Shown piece by piece: positions 6,475 through 14,607 of a DNA stretch of 41,291 bases (its first letter is position 1; each line of letters opens with the position of its first letter). The position numbers and the translations under genes were made by a program. Location: assembly GCA_946629525.1 (NCBI GenBank), contig CAMOXU010000010.1:1-41291 (forward strand), written 5' to 3'. Origin of the DNA: an uncultured Clostridia bacterium (lineage in GTDB: Bacteria > Bacillota > Clostridia > Lachnospirales > Lachnospiraceae). Below the pieces are notes generated by a model. It searched no databases and was not told the origin of the DNA. It worked only from the letters and a program-made list of their open reading frames with translations.

Positions 6475-7776
6475 TTGAAAACATTATCTTATGAAGTGAC
6501 GAATGCTCTTGGTATCCATGCACGCCCGGCAGCGCTTCTTGCACAGTGCTGTGTGGGACTTACCTCCCAGATCACCATCAAGTGCGGAGACAAGGCAGCG
6601 AACGGCAACAATGTCCTTCAGATTCTCGGTCTCCACGCAGTAAAAGGCTCCGTCCTTGAAATCACCGCTGAGGGCGGCGACGAAGATGCAGCTATCAGCG
6701 CTATTTCCAAGGTCCTTGAGGAGGAATTCAAGGAGAAGAAGAAAGTGGAAGTCTTAAAGATTGCTTTCTTCGGGACAAAGGATTATGACCGTATCTTCTT
6801 CAGCGAGCTCGCCAAGGATAAGGGCGAAGGAACCTACAACTGCGATATCAAGTATTTCGAGACCCGTCTTACACCTGAGACCGCTTATCTGGCAAAGGGA
6901 TTTGACGCTGTCTGCATCTTTGTCAACGATGAAGCTCCGAGAGCTGCTGTCGAGACCCTCAAGGAGTGCGGTGTCAGGCTGATCCTTCTGCGCTGCGCGG
7001 GCTTCAACAATGTTGATCTTCAGGCGGCGAAAGAGTGCGGCATCACTGTCATTCGTGTTCCGGCTTATTCTCCGTATGCGGTCGCCGAGCATGCCATGGC
7101 GATCATCACGACAGCCAACAGAAGGCTGCACAAGGCATATAACAAGGTCAAGGACAACAACTTCGCACTCAGCGGACTTCTCGGCGTTGACCTCCACAAT
7201 AAGGTCGCCGGCATCATCGGCACCGGCAAGATCGGCCAGTGCATGGCAAGGATCTGCAAGGGCTACGGCATGACCGTCATCGCATGGGATGCATTCCCGA
7301 ATCAGGGACTCGTAGACGAAGGCCTCCTCACGTATGTTGAGAAGGATGAGCTCTTTGAGAAGGCTGACCTGATCTCCCTCCATGCTCCGCTGATCATGGG
7401 CGATGGCGGAACATATCATCTGATCGACGCGAAGGCAATCGCGAAGATGAAGGACACTGCGATGCTCGTCAATACAGCCCGCGGCGGACTGATCGATACG
7501 GAAGCCCTGATCGATGCGCTGAAGGCCGGAAAGTTCCATGCAGTCGCGCTCGATGTTTACGAGGGCGAGGATGAGAACGTTTACACAGACCATTCGGATG
7601 ACTACCTGCAGCACTCGATCACAGCGAGACTGCTGATGTTCCCGAACCTTGTCCTGACATCTCATCAGGCATTCTTCACACGGGAAGCTCTTCAGGCAAT
7701 CGCGGCAGTTACGCTTGAGAATGCCCGCAACTTCAACGAAGGCAACCCGCTGGGCATCGGCGAGTGCAAAGCCTGA
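6475..7776 (+). CDS. HPr phosphocarrier domain fused to D-lactate-type 2-hydroxyacid dehydrogenase
   Basis: One uninterrupted 433-residue frame joins two modules. Residues 1-87 are an HPr domain with the active-site motif GIHARPAA at 13-20, placing the phosphorylatable His exactly at 15. The position of the regulatory HPr-kinase site is Asn46 (NGNNVLQILGL) instead of Ser46. After a charged linker (FKEKKKVEVL), residues 95-433 form a D-isomer 2-hydroxyacid dehydrogenase: NAD-binding GTGKIGQ at 249-255, catalytic Arg336 (NTARGG), Glu365 (DVYEGE) and His397 (TSHQAFF), with the same spacing as classical D-lactate dehydrogenases. The start is TTG, supported by AGAAGGAG 6 nt upstream. Pyruvate-to-D-lactate reduction is the likely reaction. 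The fusion itself is seen directly; a regulatory link to PEP-dependent phosphorylation is inferred. Confidence 0.92.
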   Translation: MKTLSYEVTNALGIHARPAALLAQCCVGLTSQITIKCGDKAANGNNVLQILGLHAVKGSVLEITAEGGDEDAAISAISKVLEEEFKEKKKVEVLKIAFFGTKDYDRIFFSELAKDKGEGTYNCDIKYFETRLTPETAYLAKGFDAVCIFVNDEAPRAAVETLKECGVRLILLRCAGFNNVDLQAAKECGITVIRVPAYSPYAVAEHAMAIITTANRRLHKAYNKVKDNNFALSGLLGVDLHNKVAGIIGTGKIGQCMARICKGYGMTVIAWDAFPNQGLVDEGLLTYVEKDELFEKADLISLHAPLIMGDGGTYHLIDAKAIAKMKDTAMLVNTARGGLIDTEALIDALKAGKFHAVALDVYEGEDENVYTDHSDDYLQHSITARLLMFPNLVLTSHQAFFTREALQAIAAVTLENARNFNEGNPLGIGECKA

Positions 7777-7844
7777 GTACAGAATAAGGAATGCTGCTCA
7801 GGGGGCAGCACATAGATGAGCGCTGAGACGCTCCTCCATACTTA

Positions 7845-7878
7845 AAAGACCGCCGGTCCCTTAAGTCCGGCGGTCTTT
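7845..7878 (+). terminator. Terminator after the HPr-dehydrogenase gene
   Basis: A perfect 12-bp stem AAAGACCGCCGG / CCGGCGGTCTTT with a 10-nt loop lies 68 nt downstream of the stop. A similar GGACCGCCGGATC stem occurs at 16507-16550, so this is a recurring terminator sequence in this genome. Confidence 0.85.
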
Positions 7879-7912
7879 CTGCGTCCTGAGGATTGCGGCG
7901 GCGCGATCCGGA

Positions 7913-8019
7913 CGGTCCTTCGCGATCTGCACGGGGGGCGGTCCTTCGCGATCTGTACGGGGGGACGGTTCTTCGCAATCTGCGTGGCGGGACAGATGTT
8001 CGCGATCTGCACGGCGGAA
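7913..8019. repeat. Four GC-rich 26-27-bp tandem repeats
   Basis: Units start at 7913, 7939, 7966 and 7993 with a core CGGTCCTTCGCGATCTGCAC followed by a run of G. They lie in the 433-bp gap between the terminator at 7878 and the esterase gene. A short TTG-initiated frame (7893-8093) reads through them as a 9-residue repeat but has no convincing ribosome binding site, so I do not call it a gene. The rest of the gap (8020-8209) shows nothing else I can identify. Confidence 0.75.
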
Positions 8020-8209
8020 GCAGCCCGACAATCTCAATGAGGCGCATGTGGTGCATTGCGGGGCAAACAGTTTTGTGTTACCCTTTTACGTAGCGGCCGG
8101 GTGTCTTACAGGGGATGACTGATTTAAGGAAAGCGGGCTCATGCGTTCCGGCATGGCAGGAACGCTGAGGCGTTCCGGACACGGATTCTTACCAGGTGAG
8201 GAGAACACT

Positions 8210-9256
8210 ATGATCATTGAAAGAATTGAGATCTACGAGGAACATGAATACAGTTATCCGTCAGCCTTCGGTTTCAGGCCTTTTTTTATAGCCTACCGTC
8301 ATGAGGACGAAAAGATCCGTCCGGCGATCCTGATCATTCCCGGGGGCGGGTACGAATTCGTCTCCTCGAGGGAAGGCGAGATCGTCGCCAAACGGTTCTT
8401 CTCCAAAGGGTACAACGCGTTTGTCCTGGTCTACACGGTCAATCCCATGGACTTTGCTCCGCTTAAGATGCAGGCGCTCAGTGACGCGGCGCGCGCCATG
8501 CGTATGCTCCGTGCAGGTTCGGACCGCTATGGAATCGATCCCCGAAAGATAGCCGTCCTCGGCTTCTCGGCCGGCGGTCATCTCGCAGCCTCCCTCGCTG
8601 TCCACCATATGGATGCGCAGGAATCGGATCCGGATCTGGCTGCGTTCTCCGCAAGGCCGGACGTCTCTGTTCTCTGCTATCCCGTCATTTCGACGACGGA
8701 TACGCATAACGGGACGATCAAAGCGCTTCTCGGCATCAACAGAGAGGAAGCCGAAAGTGAAGGAAAGATGGAGGAGACAGCCTTCGGCCCCTGTGCCATG
8801 CCGGGGTGCGTGACGATAGCAGATGAGCTGCACTATGCCTCCCTCGAGACGCAGGTGACGGAGGATGTGCCGCCGACCTTTCTGTGGCATACATCGACGG
8901 ATGCGAGCGTTCCCGTGAGCAACAGTCTGCGTTACGCCGAGGCACTGAAGAATCACGGGATCAGGCACAGCCTTCACATTTTCTCGAGGGGGAAGCACGG
9001 GCTCTCTCTGGCAAATGAAGAATGGGCGGATCACAGGAACAGTCCGGATTATACTTATGAGCAGTGCCGGAACTTTACAAAAGCCGCGGATCGGGGAGAG
9101 CTGGGACTGGATGACGAGACGATCCGCCTTCTCCATGAGAACGACCATTTCGGGACCGGGATCACGGAGCGGAATGATGTACCGGTCTTTGAAGTAACGG
9201 TATGGCCGGAGATGGCGCACGCTTTTATTGCGGATGTACTGGGACTTGCTCAGTAA
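8210..9256 (+). CDS. Alpha/beta-hydrolase esterase, BD-FAE/acetyl-xylan-esterase-like
   Basis: Cytoplasmic serine hydrolase of 348 residues. Seen in order: the oxyanion-hole segment IIPGGGYEFVSSREGE, the nucleophile elbow GFSAGGHLAASLA, the acid region LWHTSTDASVPVSNS and the catalytic-His region FSRGKHGLSLA. This layout is that of bacterial carbohydrate- or small-ester carboxylesterases of the BD-FAE/DLH type. No signal peptide is present, so it probably acts on imported acetylated sugars or other small esters. A long C-terminal part after the His (about 100 residues, with the segment YTYEQCRNFTKAADRGE) exceeds the minimal fold. The ATG at 8210 follows GAGGAG with 6-nt spacing; an upstream ATG at 8141 has none. 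The substrate is unknown. Confidence 0.88.
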   Translation: MIIERIEIYEEHEYSYPSAFGFRPFFIAYRHEDEKIRPAILIIPGGGYEFVSSREGEIVAKRFFSKGYNAFVLVYTVNPMDFAPLKMQALSDAARAMRMLRAGSDRYGIDPRKIAVLGFSAGGHLAASLAVHHMDAQESDPDLAAFSARPDVSVLCYPVISTTDTHNGTIKALLGINREEAESEGKMEETAFGPCAMPGCVTIADELHYASLETQVTEDVPPTFLWHTSTDASVPVSNSLRYAEALKNHGIRHSLHIFSRGKHGLSLANEEWADHRNSPDYTYEQCRNFTKAADRGELGLDDETIRLLHENDHFGTGITERNDVPVFEVTVWPEMAHAFIADVLGLAQ

Positions 9257-9363
9257 GAAGGATGATATGCCGGAAGGCTCCTTCAGGAACACATGGGCAT
9301 GCAGTACGGGATCCGTTTACCGCCTTCGCACAGGCCCGTTCTGCATTCGGATCTGCAATGAAC

Positions 9364-9633
9364 TATAAGGACATAAGCAGGTGACTGCGAAACTATGTGC
9401 GGAATGGAATTGTGTGAGCAATTCAAACATTCTGCACAAGCCTTGGAACTTCTTCATGAGTGCAGGATGCGAAATGAGCAAAAAGCACGCGTCTGAGCGC
9501 AGCGAGTTCGTACTTTTTGCGAATGCTTTTTCGCAGCCTGCACGAATGATCAGAAGTTCCTGGCGCGGAAGCCGTTTGAATGTTCACACAATTTCCATGG
9601 AGCACAACGTTTCGCAATCGCCTTATAAGGACA
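9364..9633. mobile_element. 250-bp palindromic element flanked by 10-bp direct repeats (MITE-like)
   Basis: The segment 9374-9623 folds as one long imperfect hairpin. Its ends read AGGTGACTGCGAAAC on the left and, as reverse complement, AGGCGATTGCGAAAC on the right. Interior matches include GGAACTTCT, GTGCAGG-TGCGAAA and CAAAAAG-ACG, closing on a short centre near 9500. The 10-mer TATAAGGACA occurs directly on each side (9364-9373 and 9624-9633), as a target duplication would. There is no coding frame of substance, so it would be non-autonomous. A shorter, decayed relative lies at 21037-21125. It fills most of the 399-bp gap before the aminopeptidase gene; nothing else is identifiable in that gap. 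A structured RNA or double terminator is an alternative. Confidence 0.65.
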
Positions 9634-9655
9634 AAAATACGGAAAGGAAAACAAT

Positions 9656-11464
9656 ATGCACATTTCAGATGACAGGATAGCCGGACTTCGTAAGTTCATG
9701 GAGGATGAAGGGATAGACTATTTTCTTATCCCGTCCACTGATTTTCATTTCTCTGAGTATGTCGGAGATTATTTCAAGGTGACGGAGTATTTCTCGGGCT
9801 GCACGAGTGATAATGTCGATCTTGTGATCGGGATGGAGACCGCTGAGCTCTGGACAGACGGGAGATACTTTATCTCCGCGGAAGCGGAGCTTTCGGGAAG
9901 CTGCATTCATCTCATGCGGTCGGGGGAGCCAGGCGTTCCGGGAGTCGATAAATATCTTTCGGAAGCGCTTCGTCCCGGGATGACCTTTGCATTTGACGGG
10001 AGATGCATTGCTCTCAAGAGGGGCAGGCGGCTCGTGGAGCTCGCGAATAAAGCCGGCGCATCGGTGCGCATGGATCTCGATCCGGCGGAGGCGGTATGGA
10101 CGGACAGACCGGAGCTCCCGTCGCATCCTGTCTATACGATCTCAGACGAGCTGGCGGGAAAGACAGCGGAGGAGAAGATCAGTGAGATTCGCGGAGCGCT
10201 TGCGAAGAAAGAGTGCGACTGGCTCTTTCTGTCTAAGCTCGATGATATCTGCTGGGCGCTGAATATCCGCGGGGACGACGTTCAGTGCAACCCTGTTGCG
10301 CTCTGCCACGCGCTGATCGGGAAGGAAAGCGTCTTTCTATTTATTCAGAGCACCGAGACGGATGACGCTTTCCGCGCGTATGCGGAGAAGATCGGAGTCA
10401 CTCTGTGTGAATACAGCGGGTTATACGACTTTTTCGGGAAATTCTCTCTCAGTGGGAAGGTCCTGATCGATCCGCAGCACGTCAGCGTTCGCATTGCTGA
10501 CATTCTGGGAGAGAAGGCGGAGATCGTCTGCGCCGCAAATCCGACGGAGCGCATGAAGGCGGTGAAGAATCCGGTCGAGATCAGAAACATTTATCAGGCC
10601 TACCTCATGGATTCGGTGGAGCTCTGCAGATTCCTCTGCCGGCTCTCCGGGAAAATCGGCAGAGAGAAAATGACGGAGATAACGGCAGCCCGTGAGCTTG
10701 ACGCGCTCCGGGCGCAGATCCCCGGTTTTATGGGGCTCTCTTTTCCGACGATCTCAGCTTACGGGGCAAATGCCGCGATGGCGCACTACATGCCGACGGA
10801 GGAGAACTGTGCGGAGATCAGACCGGAGGGCTTCTATCTCGTGGACTCCGGCGGACAGTATCTCGGCGGGACGACGGATGTGACCCGAACGATCGTATGC
10901 GGACCGCTGACAGACAGGCAGAAGAGAGACTTCACGCTCGTTGCGGTCGCGAATCTGAATCTCCTGAATGCGAGATTCCTGCACGGGACGACCGGGATCC
11001 TTCTGGACGCCTGCGCAAGAATGCCTCTCTGGGAGCATGCTATCAATTATAATCACGGAACGGGACACGGGATCGGCTACATCCTGAATGTTCACGAGGG
11101 ACCGCAGAGCATCCGGTGGAAATCGGTTCCGGGACAGCCGGATGCTGCCTTTGAGGCGGGCATGGTCGTTTCTGATGAGCCGGGGATCTATATCGAGAAT
11201 GAATACGGAATCCGGACGGAGACGATCCTCATGACTGTTCCGGATGTTGAGAATGAGTACGGGCGTTTTCTCCGGTTCGAGCCGCTCACCTGGGCGCCGA
11301 TCGACCTCAGGGGAATCGATCCTTCCTATATGCAGCCGAGAGATATCGAGCGGCTTGATGCCTATCATGCAGGCGTTTATGAGAAGATCTCTCCCTTCCT
11401 CTCCGGGGAGGAGCTTGCGTGGCTTTATAAGGCGACCCGGCCTTATAAGGAGTATGCCGGGTGA
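9656..11464 (+). CDS. Xaa-Pro aminopeptidase (aminopeptidase P, M24B)
   Basis: Long-form aminopeptidase P of 602 residues that removes an N-terminal residue preceding proline. It has two N-terminal creatinase-like domains (residues 1 to about 310), a pita-bread catalytic domain, and the C-terminal extension typical of this form (HAGVYEKISPFLSGEELAWL). The five metal ligands are visible: Asp397 and Asp408 in DSGGQYLGGTTDVTRT, His471 in HGTGHGIGY, Glu508 in DEPGIY and Glu522 in RTETI. A dinuclear Mn or similar site is therefore intact. The start at 9656 follows GGAAAGGA. It is a single-gene unit; its transcription must pass through or start within the palindromic element just upstream. Confidence 0.95.
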   Translation: MHISDDRIAGLRKFMEDEGIDYFLIPSTDFHFSEYVGDYFKVTEYFSGCTSDNVDLVIGMETAELWTDGRYFISAEAELSGSCIHLMRSGEPGVPGVDKYLSEALRPGMTFAFDGRCIALKRGRRLVELANKAGASVRMDLDPAEAVWTDRPELPSHPVYTISDELAGKTAEEKISEIRGALAKKECDWLFLSKLDDICWALNIRGDDVQCNPVALCHALIGKESVFLFIQSTETDDAFRAYAEKIGVTLCEYSGLYDFFGKFSLSGKVLIDPQHVSVRIADILGEKAEIVCAANPTERMKAVKNPVEIRNIYQAYLMDSVELCRFLCRLSGKIGREKMTEITAARELDALRAQIPGFMGLSFPTISAYGANAAMAHYMPTEENCAEIRPEGFYLVDSGGQYLGGTTDVTRTIVCGPLTDRQKRDFTLVAVANLNLLNARFLHGTTGILLDACARMPLWEHAINYNHGTGHGIGYILNVHEGPQSIRWKSVPGQPDAAFEAGMVVSDEPGIYIENEYGIRTETILMTVPDVENEYGRFLRFEPLTWAPIDLRGIDPSYMQPRDIERLDAYHAGVYEKISPFLSGEELAWLYKATRPYKEYAG

Positions 11465-11614
11465 TCCGGGAAATAGTCGGCATATGCGGAGTCCGGACCT
11501 TTGAAAGACGCATCGCGCCATGAAAATCATTTACCGGATACGATCCGTACAGAGGTCCACAGAGGGACAGCGCAGAGGGACAGGACAGAGTACTTCCGGG
11601 AAGGATCTGCCTTC

Positions 11615-11643
11615 TTGACAATCCAGGGGAAAAGCCATATACT
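11615..11643 (+). promoter_or_regulatory. Near-consensus sigma-A promoter
   Basis: TTGACA (11615-11620), exactly 17 nt, then TATACT (11638-11643). Only one base departs from consensus. It would start transcription near 11650, about 47 nt upstream of the acyl-CoA synthetase gene, which should therefore be strongly expressed unless repressed. Confidence 0.88.
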
Positions 11644-11696
11644 TCAATAGGCGAAAGCGTTAATTCGCGAAAATAACATATAAGGGAGTAAAGAGA

Positions 11697-13343
11697 ATGC
11701 CCATAACACAATTGCTTGAACAGAACTGCAAGCTGTATCCGGAAGACATCGCTCTCGTGGAACTGAATCCTGCAAAAAGTGAAGACAGGAGGATCACCTG
11801 GAGAGAATATGAACTGGTACATTCGACGCAGGATACCCCTTACAGGAGAGAGATCACATGGCGCGTCTTCAATGAGAAGGCCAACCGCTTCGCAAATCTT
11901 CTGATCGAGCGGGGGATCAAAAAGGATGACAAGGTCGGGATCCTGCTCATGAACTGCCTTGAGTGGCTTCCGATTTATTTCGGCGTCCTGAAGACGGGCG
12001 CTCTTGCCGTGCCGCTGAATTTCCGCTATACTTCTGACGAAATCGAGTACTGCGTAAAGCTTGCCGAGTGCGATGTTCTGCTCTTCGGTCAGGAATTCAT
12101 CGGCCGTGTGGAGGAGATCGCAGACCGCATCTCGAAGAACAGGCTCCTGTTCTTCTACGGAGATTCCTGTCCCTCTTTCGCGGAGGATTATACGAAGCTT
12201 ACATCGAACTGCTCCAGCCGCGATCCGCGGATCCTGATCACGGATGAAGATTACGCCGCGATCTATTTCTCTTCGGGTACGACCGGGTTCCCGAAGGCGA
12301 TCCTTCACAAGCACGAATCGCTCATGCACAGCGCGAAGGTGGAGCAGAAGCATCATGGGCAGACGAAGGACGATGTGTTCCTGTGCATCCCGCCCCTGTA
12401 CCACACGGGCGCCAAGATGCACTGGTTCGGAAGTCTGATCTCGGGCGGGAAGGCTGTCCTTCTCAAGGGAACGAAGCCGAAGGATATCCTTGAGGCCGTA
12501 TCGAGGGAGAGATGCAGCATCGTCTGGCTCCTTGTCCCGTGGGCACAGGATATACTGGATGCGCTGGACTCCGGTGCGCTGAAGCTTGAGAATTATAATC
12601 TGAAAAAATGGCGTCTCATGCACATCGGGGCACAGCCCGTGCCGCCGAGCATGATCAGGCACTGGAAGGAATACTTCCCGAAGCATCAGTACGACACGAA
12701 CTACGGTCTGTCAGAGTCGATCGGTCCGGGCTGTGTGCACCTCGGCGTGGAGAATATCCACAAGGTCGGCGCGATCGGCGTTCCGGGATTCGGATGGCAG
12801 GTAAAGATCGTGGATGAGAACCGCAATGAGATCACGGAGCCTGAGACGGTCGGCGAACTCGCCGTGTTCGGACCGGGCGTCATGACCTGCTACTACAATG
12901 ATCCGAAGGCGACCGCCGAGGTCATGGACGAAGAGGGATGGCTTTACACCGGCGACATGGCGATGCGGGATAAGGACGGTTTTTATTTTCTGGTCGACCG
13001 CAAGAAGGATGTCATTATCTCCGGCGGAGAGAATATCTATCCGGTACAGATCGAAGATTTCCTGCACGGCTATGAGCCTGTAAAGGATGTCGCGGTCATC
13101 GGACTTGCGGACAAGAGACTCGGCGAGAAGACAGCCGCGATCATTGAGATCAAAGAGGGATATACCTGTACGAAGGACGACATTGAGGAATACTGTATGA
13201 AGCTTCCGAAGTATAAGAGACCGAGGGAGATCATCTTCGCGCACGTTCCGAGGAATGCCACCGGGAAGATCGAGAAGCCGCGCCTCCGCAGGGAGTACGG
13301 GGCGGAGGATCTGGTGGCGGCTGAGAATCAGATCAGAATTTGA
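11697..13343 (+). CDS. Acyl-CoA synthetase (AMP-forming), class I adenylate-forming enzyme
   Basis: Adenylate-forming ligase of 548 residues that would activate a carboxylic acid via acyl-AMP and transfer it to CoA. Motifs seen: the P-loop YFSSGTTGFPKAI, YGLSES, the hinge region YTGDMAMRDKDGF then DRKKDVIISGGENIYP, and the catalytic C-terminal lysine in NATGKIEK. The N-terminal region holds an extra segment of about 20 residues (ELVHSTQDTPYRREITWR) that partly echoes the preceding RRITWRE. The acyl substrate cannot be read; medium- or long-chain fatty acids or aryl acids are possible. AzlC follows after one base, so the two are translationally coupled and co-transcribed from the promoter at 11615. 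Confidence 0.9.
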   Translation: MPITQLLEQNCKLYPEDIALVELNPAKSEDRRITWREYELVHSTQDTPYRREITWRVFNEKANRFANLLIERGIKKDDKVGILLMNCLEWLPIYFGVLKTGALAVPLNFRYTSDEIEYCVKLAECDVLLFGQEFIGRVEEIADRISKNRLLFFYGDSCPSFAEDYTKLTSNCSSRDPRILITDEDYAAIYFSSGTTGFPKAILHKHESLMHSAKVEQKHHGQTKDDVFLCIPPLYHTGAKMHWFGSLISGGKAVLLKGTKPKDILEAVSRERCSIVWLLVPWAQDILDALDSGALKLENYNLKKWRLMHIGAQPVPPSMIRHWKEYFPKHQYDTNYGLSESIGPGCVHLGVENIHKVGAIGVPGFGWQVKIVDENRNEITEPETVGELAVFGPGVMTCYYNDPKATAEVMDEEGWLYTGDMAMRDKDGFYFLVDRKKDVIISGGENIYPVQIEDFLHGYEPVKDVAVIGLADKRLGEKTAAIIEIKEGYTCTKDDIEEYCMKLPKYKRPREIIFAHVPRNATGKIEKPRLRREYGAEDLVAAENQIRI

Positions 13344-13344
13344 T

Positions 13345-14070
13345 ATGGACAGAAAAAATATTTTTACAAAAGGTTTAAGAGACGGAATGCCTATAGGGAT
13401 CGGTTACTTCGCCGTATCCTTTGCATTCGGAATTCAGGCGGCAGACATCGATCTGTCGCCTTTTCAGGCTGGTCTGATATCGCTCATGAATGTCACGAGC
13501 GCAGGCCAGTTCGCGGGCCTTACGGTGATCGCCCAGGCCGGAACATACTTTGAGATGGCGATCCTGCAGTTCATTGTCAACCTGCGATATCTGCTCATGT
13601 CGGCGGCTCTCTCGCAGAAGCTTCCGCCGGATACGAAGACGGTACACAGGCTCGGGATCGCCTACGGCGTGACGGATGAGATCTTCGGCATCAGCATAGC
13701 AAGAAAAGGCCCCCTCGATCCGCGCTACAGCTACGGGGCTATCCTTTCCGCCGTCACCGGCTGGGTAGGCGGAACGGTCCTCGGGGCTTCTGCCGGAGCG
13801 ATCCTTCCGGAGAAGGTGGTCAGCTCGCTTGGCATCGCGCTCTACGGCATGTTCCTCGCGATCATCATCCCGCCTGCAAGGGATGAGAAGCCGGTATTCA
13901 TAGCGGTGATCTCCGGGATGGTCCTTGCGACGATCTGCCGGTACGCGCCGTTCCTCCGTTCCCTGTCAGAGGGAATGAGGATCATCCTGGTCACCGTACT
14001 CGTTGCAGGATGCTGTGCGGCGCTCTGGCCGGTCAGAGAGGAGGAGTCAGGTGTTTCTGAAGATGAATGA
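13345..14070 (+). CDS. azlC: AzlC-family branched-chain amino-acid exporter, large subunit
   Basis: Membrane protein of 241 residues with multiple hydrophobic segments. The AzlC hallmarks are visible: an N-terminal GLRDGMPIGIGYFAVSFAFG, then LMNVTSAGQFAGLTVI and QFIVNLRYLLMSAALSQKL. With AzlD it exports branched-chain amino acids and analogues. The ATG at 13345 lies one base after the synthetase stop (TGATATG), which implies reinitiation; a longer frame from 13255 runs inside the synthetase gene and is rejected. Co-expression with an acyl-CoA synthetase is unusual enough to suggest a shared link to branched-chain acid metabolism, but that is inference. Confidence 0.92.
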   Translation: MDRKNIFTKGLRDGMPIGIGYFAVSFAFGIQAADIDLSPFQAGLISLMNVTSAGQFAGLTVIAQAGTYFEMAILQFIVNLRYLLMSAALSQKLPPDTKTVHRLGIAYGVTDEIFGISIARKGPLDPRYSYGAILSAVTGWVGGTVLGASAGAILPEKVVSSLGIALYGMFLAIIIPPARDEKPVFIAVISGMVLATICRYAPFLRSLSEGMRIILVTVLVAGCCAALWPVREEESGVSEDE

Positions 14071-14094
14071 GCAGTCTGAGAGGGAGATGACATC

Positions 14095-14409
14095 ATGAGA
14101 GGCTCTGTATATATCTATATTCTGGTAATGGCGCTGGTCACCTACCTGATCCGTGCCCTGCCGCTCACGCTGATCCGGAAGAAAATAAAGAACCGTTTCA
14201 TCCGATCCTTTTTATACTATGTGCCTTACGCGACGCTCGCGGCCATGACGTTTCCCGCAATTCTCTTTTCGACGGATGCTCCGGCTGCATCCCTTGCAGG
14301 ATTTGCCGCAGCGGTCGTTCTTGCATTTCAGAGAAAGAGCCTGATCGTGGTGGCAGCCTTTGCCTCTCTTGCGGCGCTTCTTGTCGATCTCCTGATAATG
14401 TATCTGTAA
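14095..14409 (+). CDS. azlD: AzlD-family branched-chain amino-acid exporter, small subunit
   Basis: Small hydrophobic protein of 104 residues with about four membrane segments, the usual AzlD size. It contains the family's TYLIRALPLTL near the N-terminus, and FIRSFLYYVPYATLAAMTFP. It lies 24 bp after azlC and completes the two-component exporter. GGGAG precedes the ATG. No clear terminator follows: the 198-bp gap holds only A/T-rich short stems (for example TTTTCCG/CGGAAAA near 14440-14466). Confidence 0.92.
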   Translation: MRGSVYIYILVMALVTYLIRALPLTLIRKKIKNRFIRSFLYYVPYATLAAMTFPAILFSTDAPAASLAGFAAAVVLAFQRKSLIVVAAFASLAALLVDLLIMYL

Positions 14410-14550
14410 GATGAGGATAAAATGACCGGAAATCCGGATGTTTTCCGAATAAATACGGAAAAAATCCTAATCCATATCCAAAGTACAGATCAAAAAGTAT
14501 AATTAAAACGGGGATTTTTATCACTAAACCGGTGAATTATTCCTTAATTC

Positions 14551-14579
14551 TTGGAAAGACTTTTCACTTTTGATATATT
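14551..14579 (+). promoter_or_regulatory. Putative promoter of the AraC-type regulator pair
   Basis: TTGGAA (14551-14556), 17-nt spacer, TATATT (14574-14579), about 29 nt upstream of the GTG start of the first regulator. Confidence 0.6.
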
Positions 14580-14607
14580 AACGCTGTCAAATTATCGGGG
14601 GTGAAAA

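Noticed and set aside
7893-8093. 66-codon TTG-initiated frame over the 26-27-bp repeats
   Set aside because: No convincing ribosome binding site, the first repeat unit breaks the codon period, and the opposite strand is equally open; kept only as a repeat.
9381-9680. Short frames inside the palindromic element
   Set aside because: Both strands show short frames simply because the region is an inverted repeat; no start signals or recognisable protein.
11822-11875. ITWRE/ITWRV echo in the acyl-CoA synthetase taken as a recent duplication
   Set aside because: The DNA of the two segments is not similar enough to support a recent duplication, and the segment may be a normal feature of this subfamily.
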